A stretch of DNA of 10,566 nucleotides from Verrucomicrobiales bacterium (GTDB lineage: Bacteria; Verrucomicrobiota; Verrucomicrobiia; Limisphaerales; UBA1096), in contig WTHH01000069.1 of NCBI GenBank assembly GCA_011523195.1, positions 1 through 10,566 on the forward strand, in the 5' to 3' direction. The position numbers were made by a program, and so were the translations under genes. Positions within the stretch are counted from its first letter, which is position 1. Each line of letters opens with the position of its first letter. Positions 1-5,827 of the stretch are shown piece by piece. The notes beneath the pieces are model-generated. The model was not told where the DNA came from. It saw only the letters and a program-made list of their open reading frames with translations, and did not search any database.

Positions 1-347
1 AGCACTATCTGCCCCCGGCCTCGGCGGCGCCCGTCCCGATGCCAGCCACAGCGCCGGCTGCGGCTCCACCGGCTGCCGCACCGGCGGAGGAGCCGCCCGC
101 GTCTAACGATCCGGAGATCAAGTCACCCATGATCGGCACCTTTTATCGTGCGCCCTCGCCCGAGTCTGAATCGTACGTCGAGATCGGCGACCACGTCTCT
201 GCGGACACGGTCGTCTGCATCGTCGAGGCGATGAAGGTGATGAATGAAATCAAGGCCGAGATCAGCGGTGTAATCACCGAGATTCTCTCCGAGAACGGAA
301 ACCCGGTTGAGTTCGGCCAGCCGCTTTTCCGCGTGCGCCCTGCCTGA
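1..347 (+). CDS. accB: Biotin carboxyl carrier protein of acetyl-CoA carboxylase, 3' part
   Basis: This is the carrier subunit of acetyl-CoA carboxylase, whose biotinylated lysine shuttles carboxyl groups in the first committed step of fatty-acid synthesis. The frame is open from base 3, so the gene begins before the window; the ATG at 39 lies inside the Pro/Ala-rich linker and is not the true start. About 115 residues are visible: a Pro/Ala linker up to about base 105, then the biotinyl (lipoyl-like) domain. The domain carries MIGTFYRAPSPES, then the biotin acceptor motif VEAMKVMNEIKAE with the target lysine at bases 234-236, then NPVEFGQPLFRV at the end. E. coli has MKM where this protein has MKV. 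The gene ends TGA and accC begins 32 bases later, the usual accB-accC order, so cotranscription is likely. The family assignment is firm; only the N-terminal part is missing. Confidence 0.96.
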   Translation, partial: HYLPPASAAPVPMPATAPAAAPPAAAPAEEPPASNDPEIKSPMIGTFYRAPSPESESYVEIGDHVSADTVVCIVEAMKVMNEIKAEISGVITEILSENGNPVEFGQPLFRVRPA

Positions 348-360
348 TTGCAATTTGATC

Positions 361-371
361 GTTAGCCAAGC
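361..371 (+). repeat. Half copy of the AAGCGCTTGGCC repeat
   Basis: The sequence GTTAGCCAAGC in the accB-accC gap matches the left end of the full copy near 10247-10257, which also begins GTTAGCCAAGC. The second arm is missing here. It may be a decayed copy or a chance match, since only 11 bases agree. Confidence 0.3.
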
Positions 372-379
372 TCCACTGC

Positions 380-1759
380 ATGTTTGAAAAAATACTGGTA
401 GCCAACCGCGGGGAGATCGCCGTTCGTATCATCCGCGCCTGCAAGGAACTCAACATCCGAACCGTGGCCGTGTACTCGGAGGCGGATGCGAATTCCATGC
501 ACGCACAGATGGCCGACGAGGCGATCTGCATCGGCGGCGCCGCCAGCAACGAAAGTTACCTGCGCATCGACCGCATCATCGGCGCAGCCGAGATCACCAA
601 CGTCGACGCCATTCACCCTGGCTACGGCTTCCTCTCCGAGAACGCCCACTTTGCCGACGTTTGCGAAAGCTGCAACATCCGCTTTATCGGGCCAAAATCC
701 GCCGCGATGAACGCCCTGGAGGACAAGGCGCTCAGCCGCGAACTGGCCCGCAAGGCCGGCGTGCCGATCCCCCCCGGTTCCAAGGACGTCATCGACACCG
801 AGCAGGAGGCGTTGAAGATTGCCAAGGACATCGGCTACCCGGTCATGATCAAGGCCGTGGCCGGCGGCGGCGGCAAGGGTATGCGCACCGCGAACAACGA
901 CATCTCCCTCGTCAAGGGCTACCACACCGCCCGCAACGAGGCGGAGAAAGCTTTTGGCAACAGCGGCGTATACATCGAGAAATTCATCGAGAACCCGCGC
1001 CACATCGAGTTCCAGATCCTTGGCGACACGAAGGGCAACATCATTCACCTCGGCGAACGCGACTGCTCCATCCAGCGTCGCAACCAGAAACTCATCGAGG
1101 AAACCCCGTCGCCCCTGCTCGAGAAACACAAAAAATTGCGCACCCAGATGGGCAAGGCCGCCGTGCGTATCGCCCAGCATGCCGAGTATTCCAACGCCGG
1201 CACTGTCGAGTTCATCGTCGACGACAAGGGAAACTTCTATTTCCTCGAGGTCAACAAGCGCATCCAGGTCGAGCACCCGATCACCGAGGAGGTCACCGGC
1301 ATCGACCTCATCAAGCAGCAGATCCTCGTCGCCATGGGCGAGCCGCTCAAACTCTCACAGGGCGACATCAAGATCAGTGGCCACGCCATAGAGTGCCGCA
1401 TCAATGCCGAGGATCCGTGGAATGACTTCCGTCCCAGCCCCGGCAAGATTGATATGTACTTCGCCCCCGGCGGACGCGGCGTGCGCCTCGACAGCCACGC
1501 CTACGCCGGCTACACCATCCCTACCCATTACGACTCCATGATCGCCAAGCTGATCACCTTCGGCACCAGCCGCCGCGATGCCATGGACAAAATGAACCGG
1601 GCACTCGATGAGTACATCATCGAGGGAATCAAGACCACCATCCCGTTCGAGAAAGCCGTGCTGCACGACCCCGAGTTCTGCCGGGGCGTCTACTCCACCA
1701 ACTTCGTCGAGGAACTCCTTGGCGGCGGCCGCCGCGAACTCATACAGGAAAAAGCCTGA
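380..1759 (+). CDS. accC: Biotin carboxylase subunit of acetyl-CoA carboxylase
   Basis: This enzyme carboxylates the biotin of AccB using ATP and bicarbonate. It is 459 residues, against 449 in E. coli. The N-terminal biotin carboxylase domain starts MFEKILVANRGEIAVRIIRA. The ATP-grasp domain has the glycine-rich loop AGGGGKGMR, then EKFIENPRHIEFQILGD and ERDCSIQRRNQKLIEE. The catalytic stretch is EVNKRIQVEHPITEEVTG, with Glu290, Asn292, Arg294 and the QVEH residues in place. The C-terminal domain contains HAIECRINAEDP and YDSMIAKLI. Position 293 is lysine where most homologues have a small residue, as in E. coli ENTR-type EMNTR. The ATG at 380 matches the family N-terminus, although no Shine-Dalgarno sequence precedes it. 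The accA and accD subunits are not in the window. The assignment is secure; specificity within the acyl-CoA carboxylase group is inferred from pairing with accB. Confidence 0.97.
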   Translation: MFEKILVANRGEIAVRIIRACKELNIRTVAVYSEADANSMHAQMADEAICIGGAASNESYLRIDRIIGAAEITNVDAIHPGYGFLSENAHFADVCESCNIRFIGPKSAAMNALEDKALSRELARKAGVPIPPGSKDVIDTEQEALKIAKDIGYPVMIKAVAGGGGKGMRTANNDISLVKGYHTARNEAEKAFGNSGVYIEKFIENPRHIEFQILGDTKGNIIHLGERDCSIQRRNQKLIEETPSPLLEKHKKLRTQMGKAAVRIAQHAEYSNAGTVEFIVDDKGNFYFLEVNKRIQVEHPITEEVTGIDLIKQQILVAMGEPLKLSQGDIKISGHAIECRINAEDPWNDFRPSPGKIDMYFAPGGRGVRLDSHAYAGYTIPTHYDSMIAKLITFGTSRRDAMDKMNRALDEYIIEGIKTTIPFEKAVLHDPEFCRGVYSTNFVEELLGGGRRELIQEKA

Positions 1760-1768
1760 CGTCCGCCC

Positions 1769-1789
1769 GGCCAAGCGCTTGGCCAAGCG
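1769..1789. repeat. Palindromic repeat copy, intergenic
   Basis: This is nearly two units of the 12-base period GGCCAAGCGCTT, starting 10 bases after the accC stop. It contains both CCAAGCGCTTGG (1771-1782) and GCTTGGCCAAGC (1777-1788), each a perfect palindrome. As RNA it can fold as GCGCTT-GGCC-AAGCG. There is no T run after it, so it is not a classical intrinsic terminator. Confidence 0.9.
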
Positions 1790-1832
1790 AGGCTAACCCC
1801 TCACCATTGCCTCCTATCCCCTTCGGTACTTG

Positions 1833-1855
1833 CCAAGCCGGAGCGCTTGGGCCAA
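1833..1855. repeat. Degenerate palindromic repeat copy with split arms
   Basis: The arms CCAAGC (1833-1838) and GCTTGG (1845-1850) are intact but separated by the six bases CGGAGC, which gives a 6-bp stem with a 6-base loop. GCCAA follows. Read in the frame of the next gene, this copy encodes PSRSAWAN, an artificial N-terminal extension starting from the TTG at 1830. Intact arms around an altered centre suggest that the hairpin is the conserved property. Confidence 0.7.
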
Positions 1856-1865
1856 CTTTCCCTGC

Positions 1866-3293
1866 ATGACTCAACAGGTGAATTTAAACCGTCGAAATTT
1901 CCTCAAGACCGCCAGCGCCGCAACTCTGGGCGCCTTGGCCGCCGGAGACCCGCACCAAATCCTGGCCAAGGCCGGCGATGAAAAGATCGAGGCAACGGCC
2001 GACTCGGTCATTGTGCTCTGGATGGGCGGCGGCATGGCCTCCACCGAGACATTCGATCCCAAGCGCTACATCGCCTACGAAAAGGGCCTGTCGCCCGACC
2101 AAGTCCTCAGCACTTTCCCTGCAATCGATACTGCGGTTGACAACATCAAGCTGACCAAGGGCTTGGAAAAAGTCGGCAACGTGATGGATCGAGGCACGTT
2201 GATCCGCACCTACAAGGCCGGCGACCTCGGCTTCATTCTCCACTCGCGCCACCAGTACCATTGGCACACCGGCTACGCGCCGCCGCTTTCCGTGGCCGCC
2301 CCACATATCGGCGCGGTGATCGCCCGCACGCTTGGCCCGCGAGACCCCGCGATGCCGGCGTTCATCGACATCGGCCAGCGACTCGACGTCGGCGAAGGCG
2401 AGGAACTCAAGGCCTTCCATTCCGCCGGTTTCCTCGGCAGTGAGTACGGGCCATTCCACATCGCAAACCCAGATCACGCGCTGAACACCGTTCGGCCGCC
2501 GGAGGGCATGAGCAAGTCGCGCTTCGCCAACCGCTACAAGGCGTTTAAGAATTTGGTCGACCAAAGCCCGATCGGTCTTGCCGGCAGCGACTATCAAAAA
2601 GACTCACTCCTGCGCTCGCTCGACAACGCGCATCGTCTGTTGACCTCTCCATCCGCCAAGGCGTTCGACCTGTCACTCGAGAAAAAGGAGACCTACGACA
2701 TTTACAACACCGGCCAGTTCGGGCGCGGCTGCCTGCTGGCGCGGCGGCTCGTCGAGTCCGGCGCGCGGTTCATCGAGGTGACAACCGAGTACGTGCCGTT
2801 CCTCAACTGGGACACCCACGAGAACGGCCACACACGCCTCACCGACATGAAGCGCCAGATCAACGCCCCGATCGCGCAGCTCGTGCTCGACCTCGAGGAA
2901 CGCGGCCTGCTCGATCGCACGCTCATCGTGCTCGCCAGCGAGTTCAGCCGCGACATGCTCGTCGAGGGCAAACCAGGCAACAAGGTGCGTGACCAGGTGC
3001 ACGTGCCGGACACGATCAACGAGCTGAAACATTACGGCATGCACCGCCACTTCACCGACGCCGGCTCCGTGCTGATGTTCGGCGGCGGCATCAAAAAGGG
3101 CCATCTGCACGGCGTCACTGCCGACGAGCGCCCCTGCAAGACGATTAAGGACCCGGTCATCATCGAGGATTTGCACGCCACAATTTACAAGGCGATGGGG
3201 ATCTCGCCCAAGCTCGCCTACGAGGTGGAAAAACGGCCGTTCTACGTCACCCGCGACGGCCTCGGCAAACCGATTGAAAGCCTCTACGGCTAA
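1866..3293 (+). CDS. DUF1501 family protein, Tat-exported
   Basis: This is a 475-residue member of the DUF1501 family, secreted proteins of unknown function that are abundant in Planctomycetota and Verrucomicrobiota and related to the alkaline phosphatase/sulfatase fold. The ATG at 1866 was chosen because it gives a Tat signal at once: NRRNFLKTASAATLGALAA, with the twin arginines at residues 9 and 10. The open frame reaches back to a TTG at 1830, but that stretch is a repeat copy. Family landmarks are VLWMGGGMASTETFDPKRY near residue 50, then YNTGQFGRGCLLARRLVESGARFIEV, NWDTHENG, LDRTLIVLASEFSR and the closing AGSVLMFGGGIKKG. The usual EFGRTP is EFSRDM here, and LNGGPSH is MGGGMAS, so this is a divergent subgroup. 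DUF1501 genes often follow a DUF1549/DUF1553 cytochrome-like gene; none is present. The substrate is unknown. Confidence 0.88.
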   Translation: MTQQVNLNRRNFLKTASAATLGALAAGDPHQILAKAGDEKIEATADSVIVLWMGGGMASTETFDPKRYIAYEKGLSPDQVLSTFPAIDTAVDNIKLTKGLEKVGNVMDRGTLIRTYKAGDLGFILHSRHQYHWHTGYAPPLSVAAPHIGAVIARTLGPRDPAMPAFIDIGQRLDVGEGEELKAFHSAGFLGSEYGPFHIANPDHALNTVRPPEGMSKSRFANRYKAFKNLVDQSPIGLAGSDYQKDSLLRSLDNAHRLLTSPSAKAFDLSLEKKETYDIYNTGQFGRGCLLARRLVESGARFIEVTTEYVPFLNWDTHENGHTRLTDMKRQINAPIAQLVLDLEERGLLDRTLIVLASEFSRDMLVEGKPGNKVRDQVHVPDTINELKHYGMHRHFTDAGSVLMFGGGIKKGHLHGVTADERPCKTIKDPVIIEDLHATIYKAMGISPKLAYEVEKRPFYVTRDGLGKPIESLYG

Positions 3294-3317
3294 GTCGATC
3301 GTGCCCTCAGCAGGTCG

Positions 3318-3345
3318 GGACGGCTGTCCCAGCCGTCCTCGTTTT
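3318..3345 (+). terminator. Probable intrinsic terminator after the DUF1501 gene
   Basis: The arms GGACGGCT (3318-3325) and AGCCGTCC (3331-3338) form a perfect 8-bp stem with the loop GTCCC, followed by TCGTTTTAT. It lies 25 bases after the DUF1501 stop codon. The T run is short (four), so efficiency is uncertain. An alternative 5-bp stem GGGAC/GTCCC overlaps the left arm and loop. Confidence 0.6.
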
Positions 3346-3359
3346 ATAAAAAAAATCCA

Positions 3360-3371
3360 CTTGGCCAAGCG
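3360..3371. repeat. Palindromic repeat copy, short
   Basis: CTTGGCCAAGCG matches 12 bases of the repeat period, with the palindrome CTTGGCCAAG at its core. It lies just after the terminator-like hairpin. Confidence 0.65.
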
Positions 3372-3382
3372 TCATTTGGATT

Positions 3383-3395
3383 GCTTGGCAAGCGC
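3383..3395. repeat. Degenerate palindromic repeat copy
   Basis: GCTTGGCAAGCGC is the repeat with one C lost from the GGCC centre, leaving GCTTG and CAAGC arms. It lies 11 bases after the previous copy, so the two may be one older element that has been interrupted. Confidence 0.5.
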
Positions 3396-3501
3396 AGCGC
3401 GACACCGCTTTTGAGCGGTTTAGCGATTTCGGTTCTCAATGCCCGATTATAACAAACCAAACCAACTGATAACAGCGTACTAAAAACCAACTAACCGGAA
3501 A

Positions 3502-3530
3502 GCGCCGGCGCCGCTTCGCTCTGCCGGCGC
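3502..3530. other. Strong GC-rich hairpin
   Basis: GCGCCGGC (3502-3509) pairs perfectly with GCCGGCGC (3523-3530) around a 13-base loop. No T run follows in the plus direction (ACTCAAAACA), so it does not look like a terminator for that strand. It lies about 75 bases before the aminotransferase start and could be a leader structure or a protein-binding palindrome. The structure is seen; the role is unknown. Confidence 0.5.
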
Positions 3531-3539
3531 ACTCAAAAC

Positions 3540-3551
3540 ACTTGGCTAAGC
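3540..3551. repeat. Degenerate palindromic repeat copy
   Basis: ACTTGGCTAAGC differs from the exact 12-mer GCTTGGCCAAGC at two positions, and the next base, G, also matches the repeat period. It lies 23 bases before a better copy at 3574. Confidence 0.45.
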
Positions 3552-3566
3552 GGAACCAGTAATTTT

Positions 3567-3596
3567 TTGACAAGCCAAGCGCTTGGCCACTAGCTT
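3567..3596 (+). promoter_or_regulatory. Possible promoter with the repeat in its spacer
   Basis: A perfect TTGACA (3567-3572) is followed after 18 bases by TAGCTT (3591-3596), a poor -10 element. The spacer is almost entirely the repeat copy at 3574-3588. If real, transcription would begin within a few bases of the ATG at 3607, giving a nearly leaderless message. The -10 is weak, so this is tentative. Confidence 0.22.
3574..3588. repeat. Palindromic repeat copy before the aminotransferase
   Basis: GCCAAGCGCTTGGCC contains the exact palindrome CCAAGCGCTTGG (3575-3586). The TTG inside it (3583-3585) is in frame with the aminotransferase and could be mistaken for its start. Confidence 0.85.
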
Positions 3597-3606
3597 CGCC
3601 TCCGCG

Positions 3607-4728
3607 ATGAGTTCAACCCAAGTTCCCGCATCCTACTCCCCGCCCGATCGACTGTTGCTTGGCCCCGGACCCAGTAACACCGACCCGGCTGTCCTCCAGG
3701 CCATGCAGCACACGCTCGTCGGCCACCTCGACCCGACCTTCATCGGCATGATGGAGGAGATAAAGTCAATGCTCCGGCAGATTTTCCAAACGGAAAACGA
3801 GATGACTTTTCCGGTCAGCGCCACCGGCAGTGCCGGCATGGAAGCCTGCTTTGTCAACCTGCTCGAACCAGGAGACGAGGTCGTCATCGGGGTCAACGGC
3901 GTGTTCGGTACTCGCATGTGCGACGTCGCCGAACGGTGCGGCGCCACGGTCACGAAGGTCGAGGCCAAGTGGGGCACGATCGTTGAGCCGACCGCCATCG
4001 CTGCCGCGCTCGAGGGGCTCAAGCCCAAGCTCGTCGCCGTCGTCCACGCTGAGACTTCCACCGGGGCGCTGACTCCGGTTGAGGAAATTTCGCGACTGGC
4101 ACACGAGGCTGGCGCGTTGTTCCTGCTCGACACGGTGACGTCGCTCGGCGGCTGCCCGGTCGCCATCGACAACTGGCAGGTCGACGCAGTCTACAGCGGC
4201 ACACAAAAATGCCTGAGCTGTCCCCCGGGGCTGGCGCCGGTCTCCTTTAGCCCACGCGCGATGGAGGTCGCAACCAGTCGCAAAACCAAGGTGCAGAGCT
4301 GGTATCTGGACGTGAATTTTCTCGCCAGCTACTGGGGGTCGGAGCGCGTGTACCATCACACGGCACCGATCACGATGAACTACGCCCTGCACGAGGCACT
4401 GCGGCTTGTGCTGGAAGAGGGACTTGAGGCTCGCTGGGCGCGGCACCAGCAGGCACATGAGACGCTCAAGGCCGGCTTGGCCAGGCTGGGGCTTTCGATC
4501 TCCTCGCAGGAGGGTCACCAGCTATGGCAGCTCAATGCTGTGGGCGTGCCGGACGGAGCGGACGAAGCCGGCGTGCGCGGGCGGTTACTCAACGAATTTG
4601 GCATCGAGGTCGGGCCGGGGTTGGGCCCGATGAAAGGAAAAATCTGGCGCGTCGGACTCATGGGCCACAATGCCACCGAGGCCAACGTCGATCGATTCCT
4701 CAATGCACTTGGCCAATGTCTCGCCTGA
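3607..4728 (+). CDS. Class V aminotransferase, alanine-glyoxylate / serine-pyruvate type
   Basis: This is a PLP-dependent enzyme of 373 residues, similar in layout to human AGXT and bacterial serine-glyoxylate or serine-pyruvate transaminases. It would move an amino group from alanine or serine to glyoxylate or pyruvate in the cytoplasm. Landmarks are LLLGPGPSNTDPAVLQAM at the N-terminus, PVSATGSAGMEA (cofactor phosphate region), HAETSTGAL, LLDTVTSLGG with the PLP-contacting Asp175, and YSGTQKCLSCPPGLAP with Lys201 as the expected Schiff-base lysine. The C-terminal small domain ends with KIWRVGLMGHNAT. The ATG at 3607 is preferred; a TTG at 3583 is also in frame but lies inside a repeat copy. 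The donor and acceptor cannot be decided from sequence: phosphonate transaminases and purine-catabolic relatives share the fold. The neighbours give no pathway clue. Confidence 0.9.
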   Translation: MSSTQVPASYSPPDRLLLGPGPSNTDPAVLQAMQHTLVGHLDPTFIGMMEEIKSMLRQIFQTENEMTFPVSATGSAGMEACFVNLLEPGDEVVIGVNGVFGTRMCDVAERCGATVTKVEAKWGTIVEPTAIAAALEGLKPKLVAVVHAETSTGALTPVEEISRLAHEAGALFLLDTVTSLGGCPVAIDNWQVDAVYSGTQKCLSCPPGLAPVSFSPRAMEVATSRKTKVQSWYLDVNFLASYWGSERVYHHTAPITMNYALHEALRLVLEEGLEARWARHQQAHETLKAGLARLGLSISSQEGHQLWQLNAVGVPDGADEAGVRGRLLNEFGIEVGPGLGPMKGKIWRVGLMGHNATEANVDRFLNALGQCLA

Positions 4729-4730
4729 CA

Positions 4731-4750
4731 GCCAAGCGCTTGGCCAAGCG
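4731..4750. repeat. Palindromic repeat copy between convergent genes
   Basis: This copy fills most of the 31-base gap between the stop of the aminotransferase (4728) and the stop of purM (4760). Both exact palindromes are present (4732-4743 and 4738-4749). Because it is self-complementary it forms the same hairpin in either transcript, so it could help end transcription from both sides, although no T run is present. Confidence 0.9.
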
Positions 4751-4759
4751 AAGGGAAAA

Positions 4760-5818
4760 CTAGGCGAGCTGCACCTTGCTGGTGCCGCTGTCGATAAGAC
4801 CAATCTCCCAAGCCCTGTGGCCGTTGGCGCGGATGGTTCGCAGTACACCCTTGGCACTCTCCTCATCCACGATGGCAATCATGCCGATGCCCATGTTGAA
4901 CACCTGGTGCATCTCGGTTTCTGACACCTTGCCTTTGGCCTGCAGCACCTCGTAGATCGGTAGCACGTCCCATGTGCCGCGCAGGATCACGGCGTTGCAG
5001 TTCTTCGGCAGCACGCGCGGGATGTTGTCGATGAACCCGCCACCGGTGATGTGGGCGAGGCCTTTCACCCCCCACGAACGCCGCGCACCCTTGTTGAATT
5101 TCTTGAGCAGCTTTTGGACAACCGGCCCGTAGCTGATGTGCACCTTGAGTAGTTCGTCCGCCGCCTTGATACCAAGCCCGGGAATCTTGCTGGACGGCCT
5201 GAGCTTCATCTTGTTGAATAGTATGTTGCGGGCCAGTGAGTAGCCGTTGGTGTGCAGTCCGGACGCAGCGATGCCGATGATCTTGTCACCCGGCCGGACG
5301 GTACTGCCGTCGAGAATACGATTTTTCTCCACCACACCGACGATGGTGCCGCTTACGTCGTATTCGCCGGGCTGATAAAAACCGGGCATCTGGGCGGTCT
5401 CGCCGCCGACGAGGGAACAGTTGTTTTCGCGGCAGCCGATGGCGAACCCGCGGACGATGTCGGTGAAAGCCTTTTTCTGCAGCTTTCCGGTGCCGATGTA
5501 GTCGAGGAAGAACAGCGGCTCGGCACCGATCACCGCGATGTCGTTCACACAGTGGTTAACGAGATCCTGCCCGATGGTGTCATGCCGCTTGGCTGCGAAG
5601 GCGACCTTGAGCTTGGTACCGACACCGTCGACACTCGAGACGAGCACCGGGTTGCGGTACTTGCGGGTGTTGAGCGCGAACAACCCGCCGAAGCCGCCAA
5701 CTTCGCCAAGCACCTCGGGGCGCTTGGTTGAGGCGAGCAATGTTGGGAGATCGTCCTTAAGCCGGTTGCTGACCTCGAGGTCCACCCCGGCGGAGGCGTA
5801 TGCAGATTTTTTGGCCAT
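4760..5818 (-). CDS. purM: Phosphoribosylformylglycinamidine cyclo-ligase (AIR synthetase)
   Basis: PurM closes the imidazole ring in purine synthesis: it turns FGAM and ATP into aminoimidazole ribonucleotide. The protein has 352 residues, close to the 345 of E. coli. The N-terminal ATP-binding half shows GVDLEVSNRLKDDL, GGFGGLFAL, then SSVDGVGTKLK around residue 65, QDLVNHCVNDIAVIGAEPLFFLDY at residues 84-107 and SLVGGETAQMPGFY at 135-148. The C-terminal AIRS domain has GIAASGLHTNGYSLAR and GLAHITGGGFIDNIPRVLP. All expected motifs are intact. The ATG at 5818 lies 9 bases after the stop of the RG-rich protein gene, so the two are almost certainly cotranscribed. No other pur gene is in the window. 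The stop is TAG. Confidence 0.97.
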   Translation of the reverse strand: MAKKSAYASAGVDLEVSNRLKDDLPTLLASTKRPEVLGEVGGFGGLFALNTRKYRNPVLVSSVDGVGTKLKVAFAAKRHDTIGQDLVNHCVNDIAVIGAEPLFFLDYIGTGKLQKKAFTDIVRGFAIGCRENNCSLVGGETAQMPGFYQPGEYDVSGTIVGVVEKNRILDGSTVRPGDKIIGIAASGLHTNGYSLARNILFNKMKLRPSSKIPGLGIKAADELLKVHISYGPVVQKLLKKFNKGARRSWGVKGLAHITGGGFIDNIPRVLPKNCNAVILRGTWDVLPIYEVLQAKGKVSETEMHQVFNMGIGMIAIVDEESAKGVLRTIRANGHRAWEIGLIDSGTSKVQLA

Positions 5819-5827
5819 CGCGTTGCC

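Larger units (their letters stand above)
3294..3606. other. Structured 313-base intergenic region, no gene seen
   Basis: No convincing coding frame lies between the DUF1501 gene and the aminotransferase. The region holds, in order: a terminator-like hairpin (3318-3345); repeat fragments (3360-3371 and 3383-3395); a small hairpin ACCGCT-TTTG-AGCGGT (3404-3419); an AT-rich stretch (about 3430-3500) with a direct repeat AACCAACT at 3460-3467 and 3485-3492; a strong GC hairpin (3502-3530); and two more repeat copies (3540-3551 and 3574-3588). It probably carries the end of the upstream transcript and the promoter of the aminotransferase. A small RNA in the AT-rich part cannot be excluded. Confidence 0.6.

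Noticed and set aside
362..1276. 304-codon open frame on the minus strand across accC
   Set aside because: It lies wholly opposite accC, which has full family motifs; its Val/Leu/Asp/Ala-rich product is typical of the antisense of a GC-rich gene.
1963..1971. TGGCCAAGG in the DUF1501 signal peptide as a repeat copy
   Set aside because: Only the eight-base core TGGCCAAG is shared; it encodes LAKA in an ordinary signal peptide and is likely chance.
3360..3588. Insertion sequence or its terminal inverted repeats
   Set aside because: No transposase frame or target duplication is seen, and the repeat copies are internally palindromic rather than paired ends.
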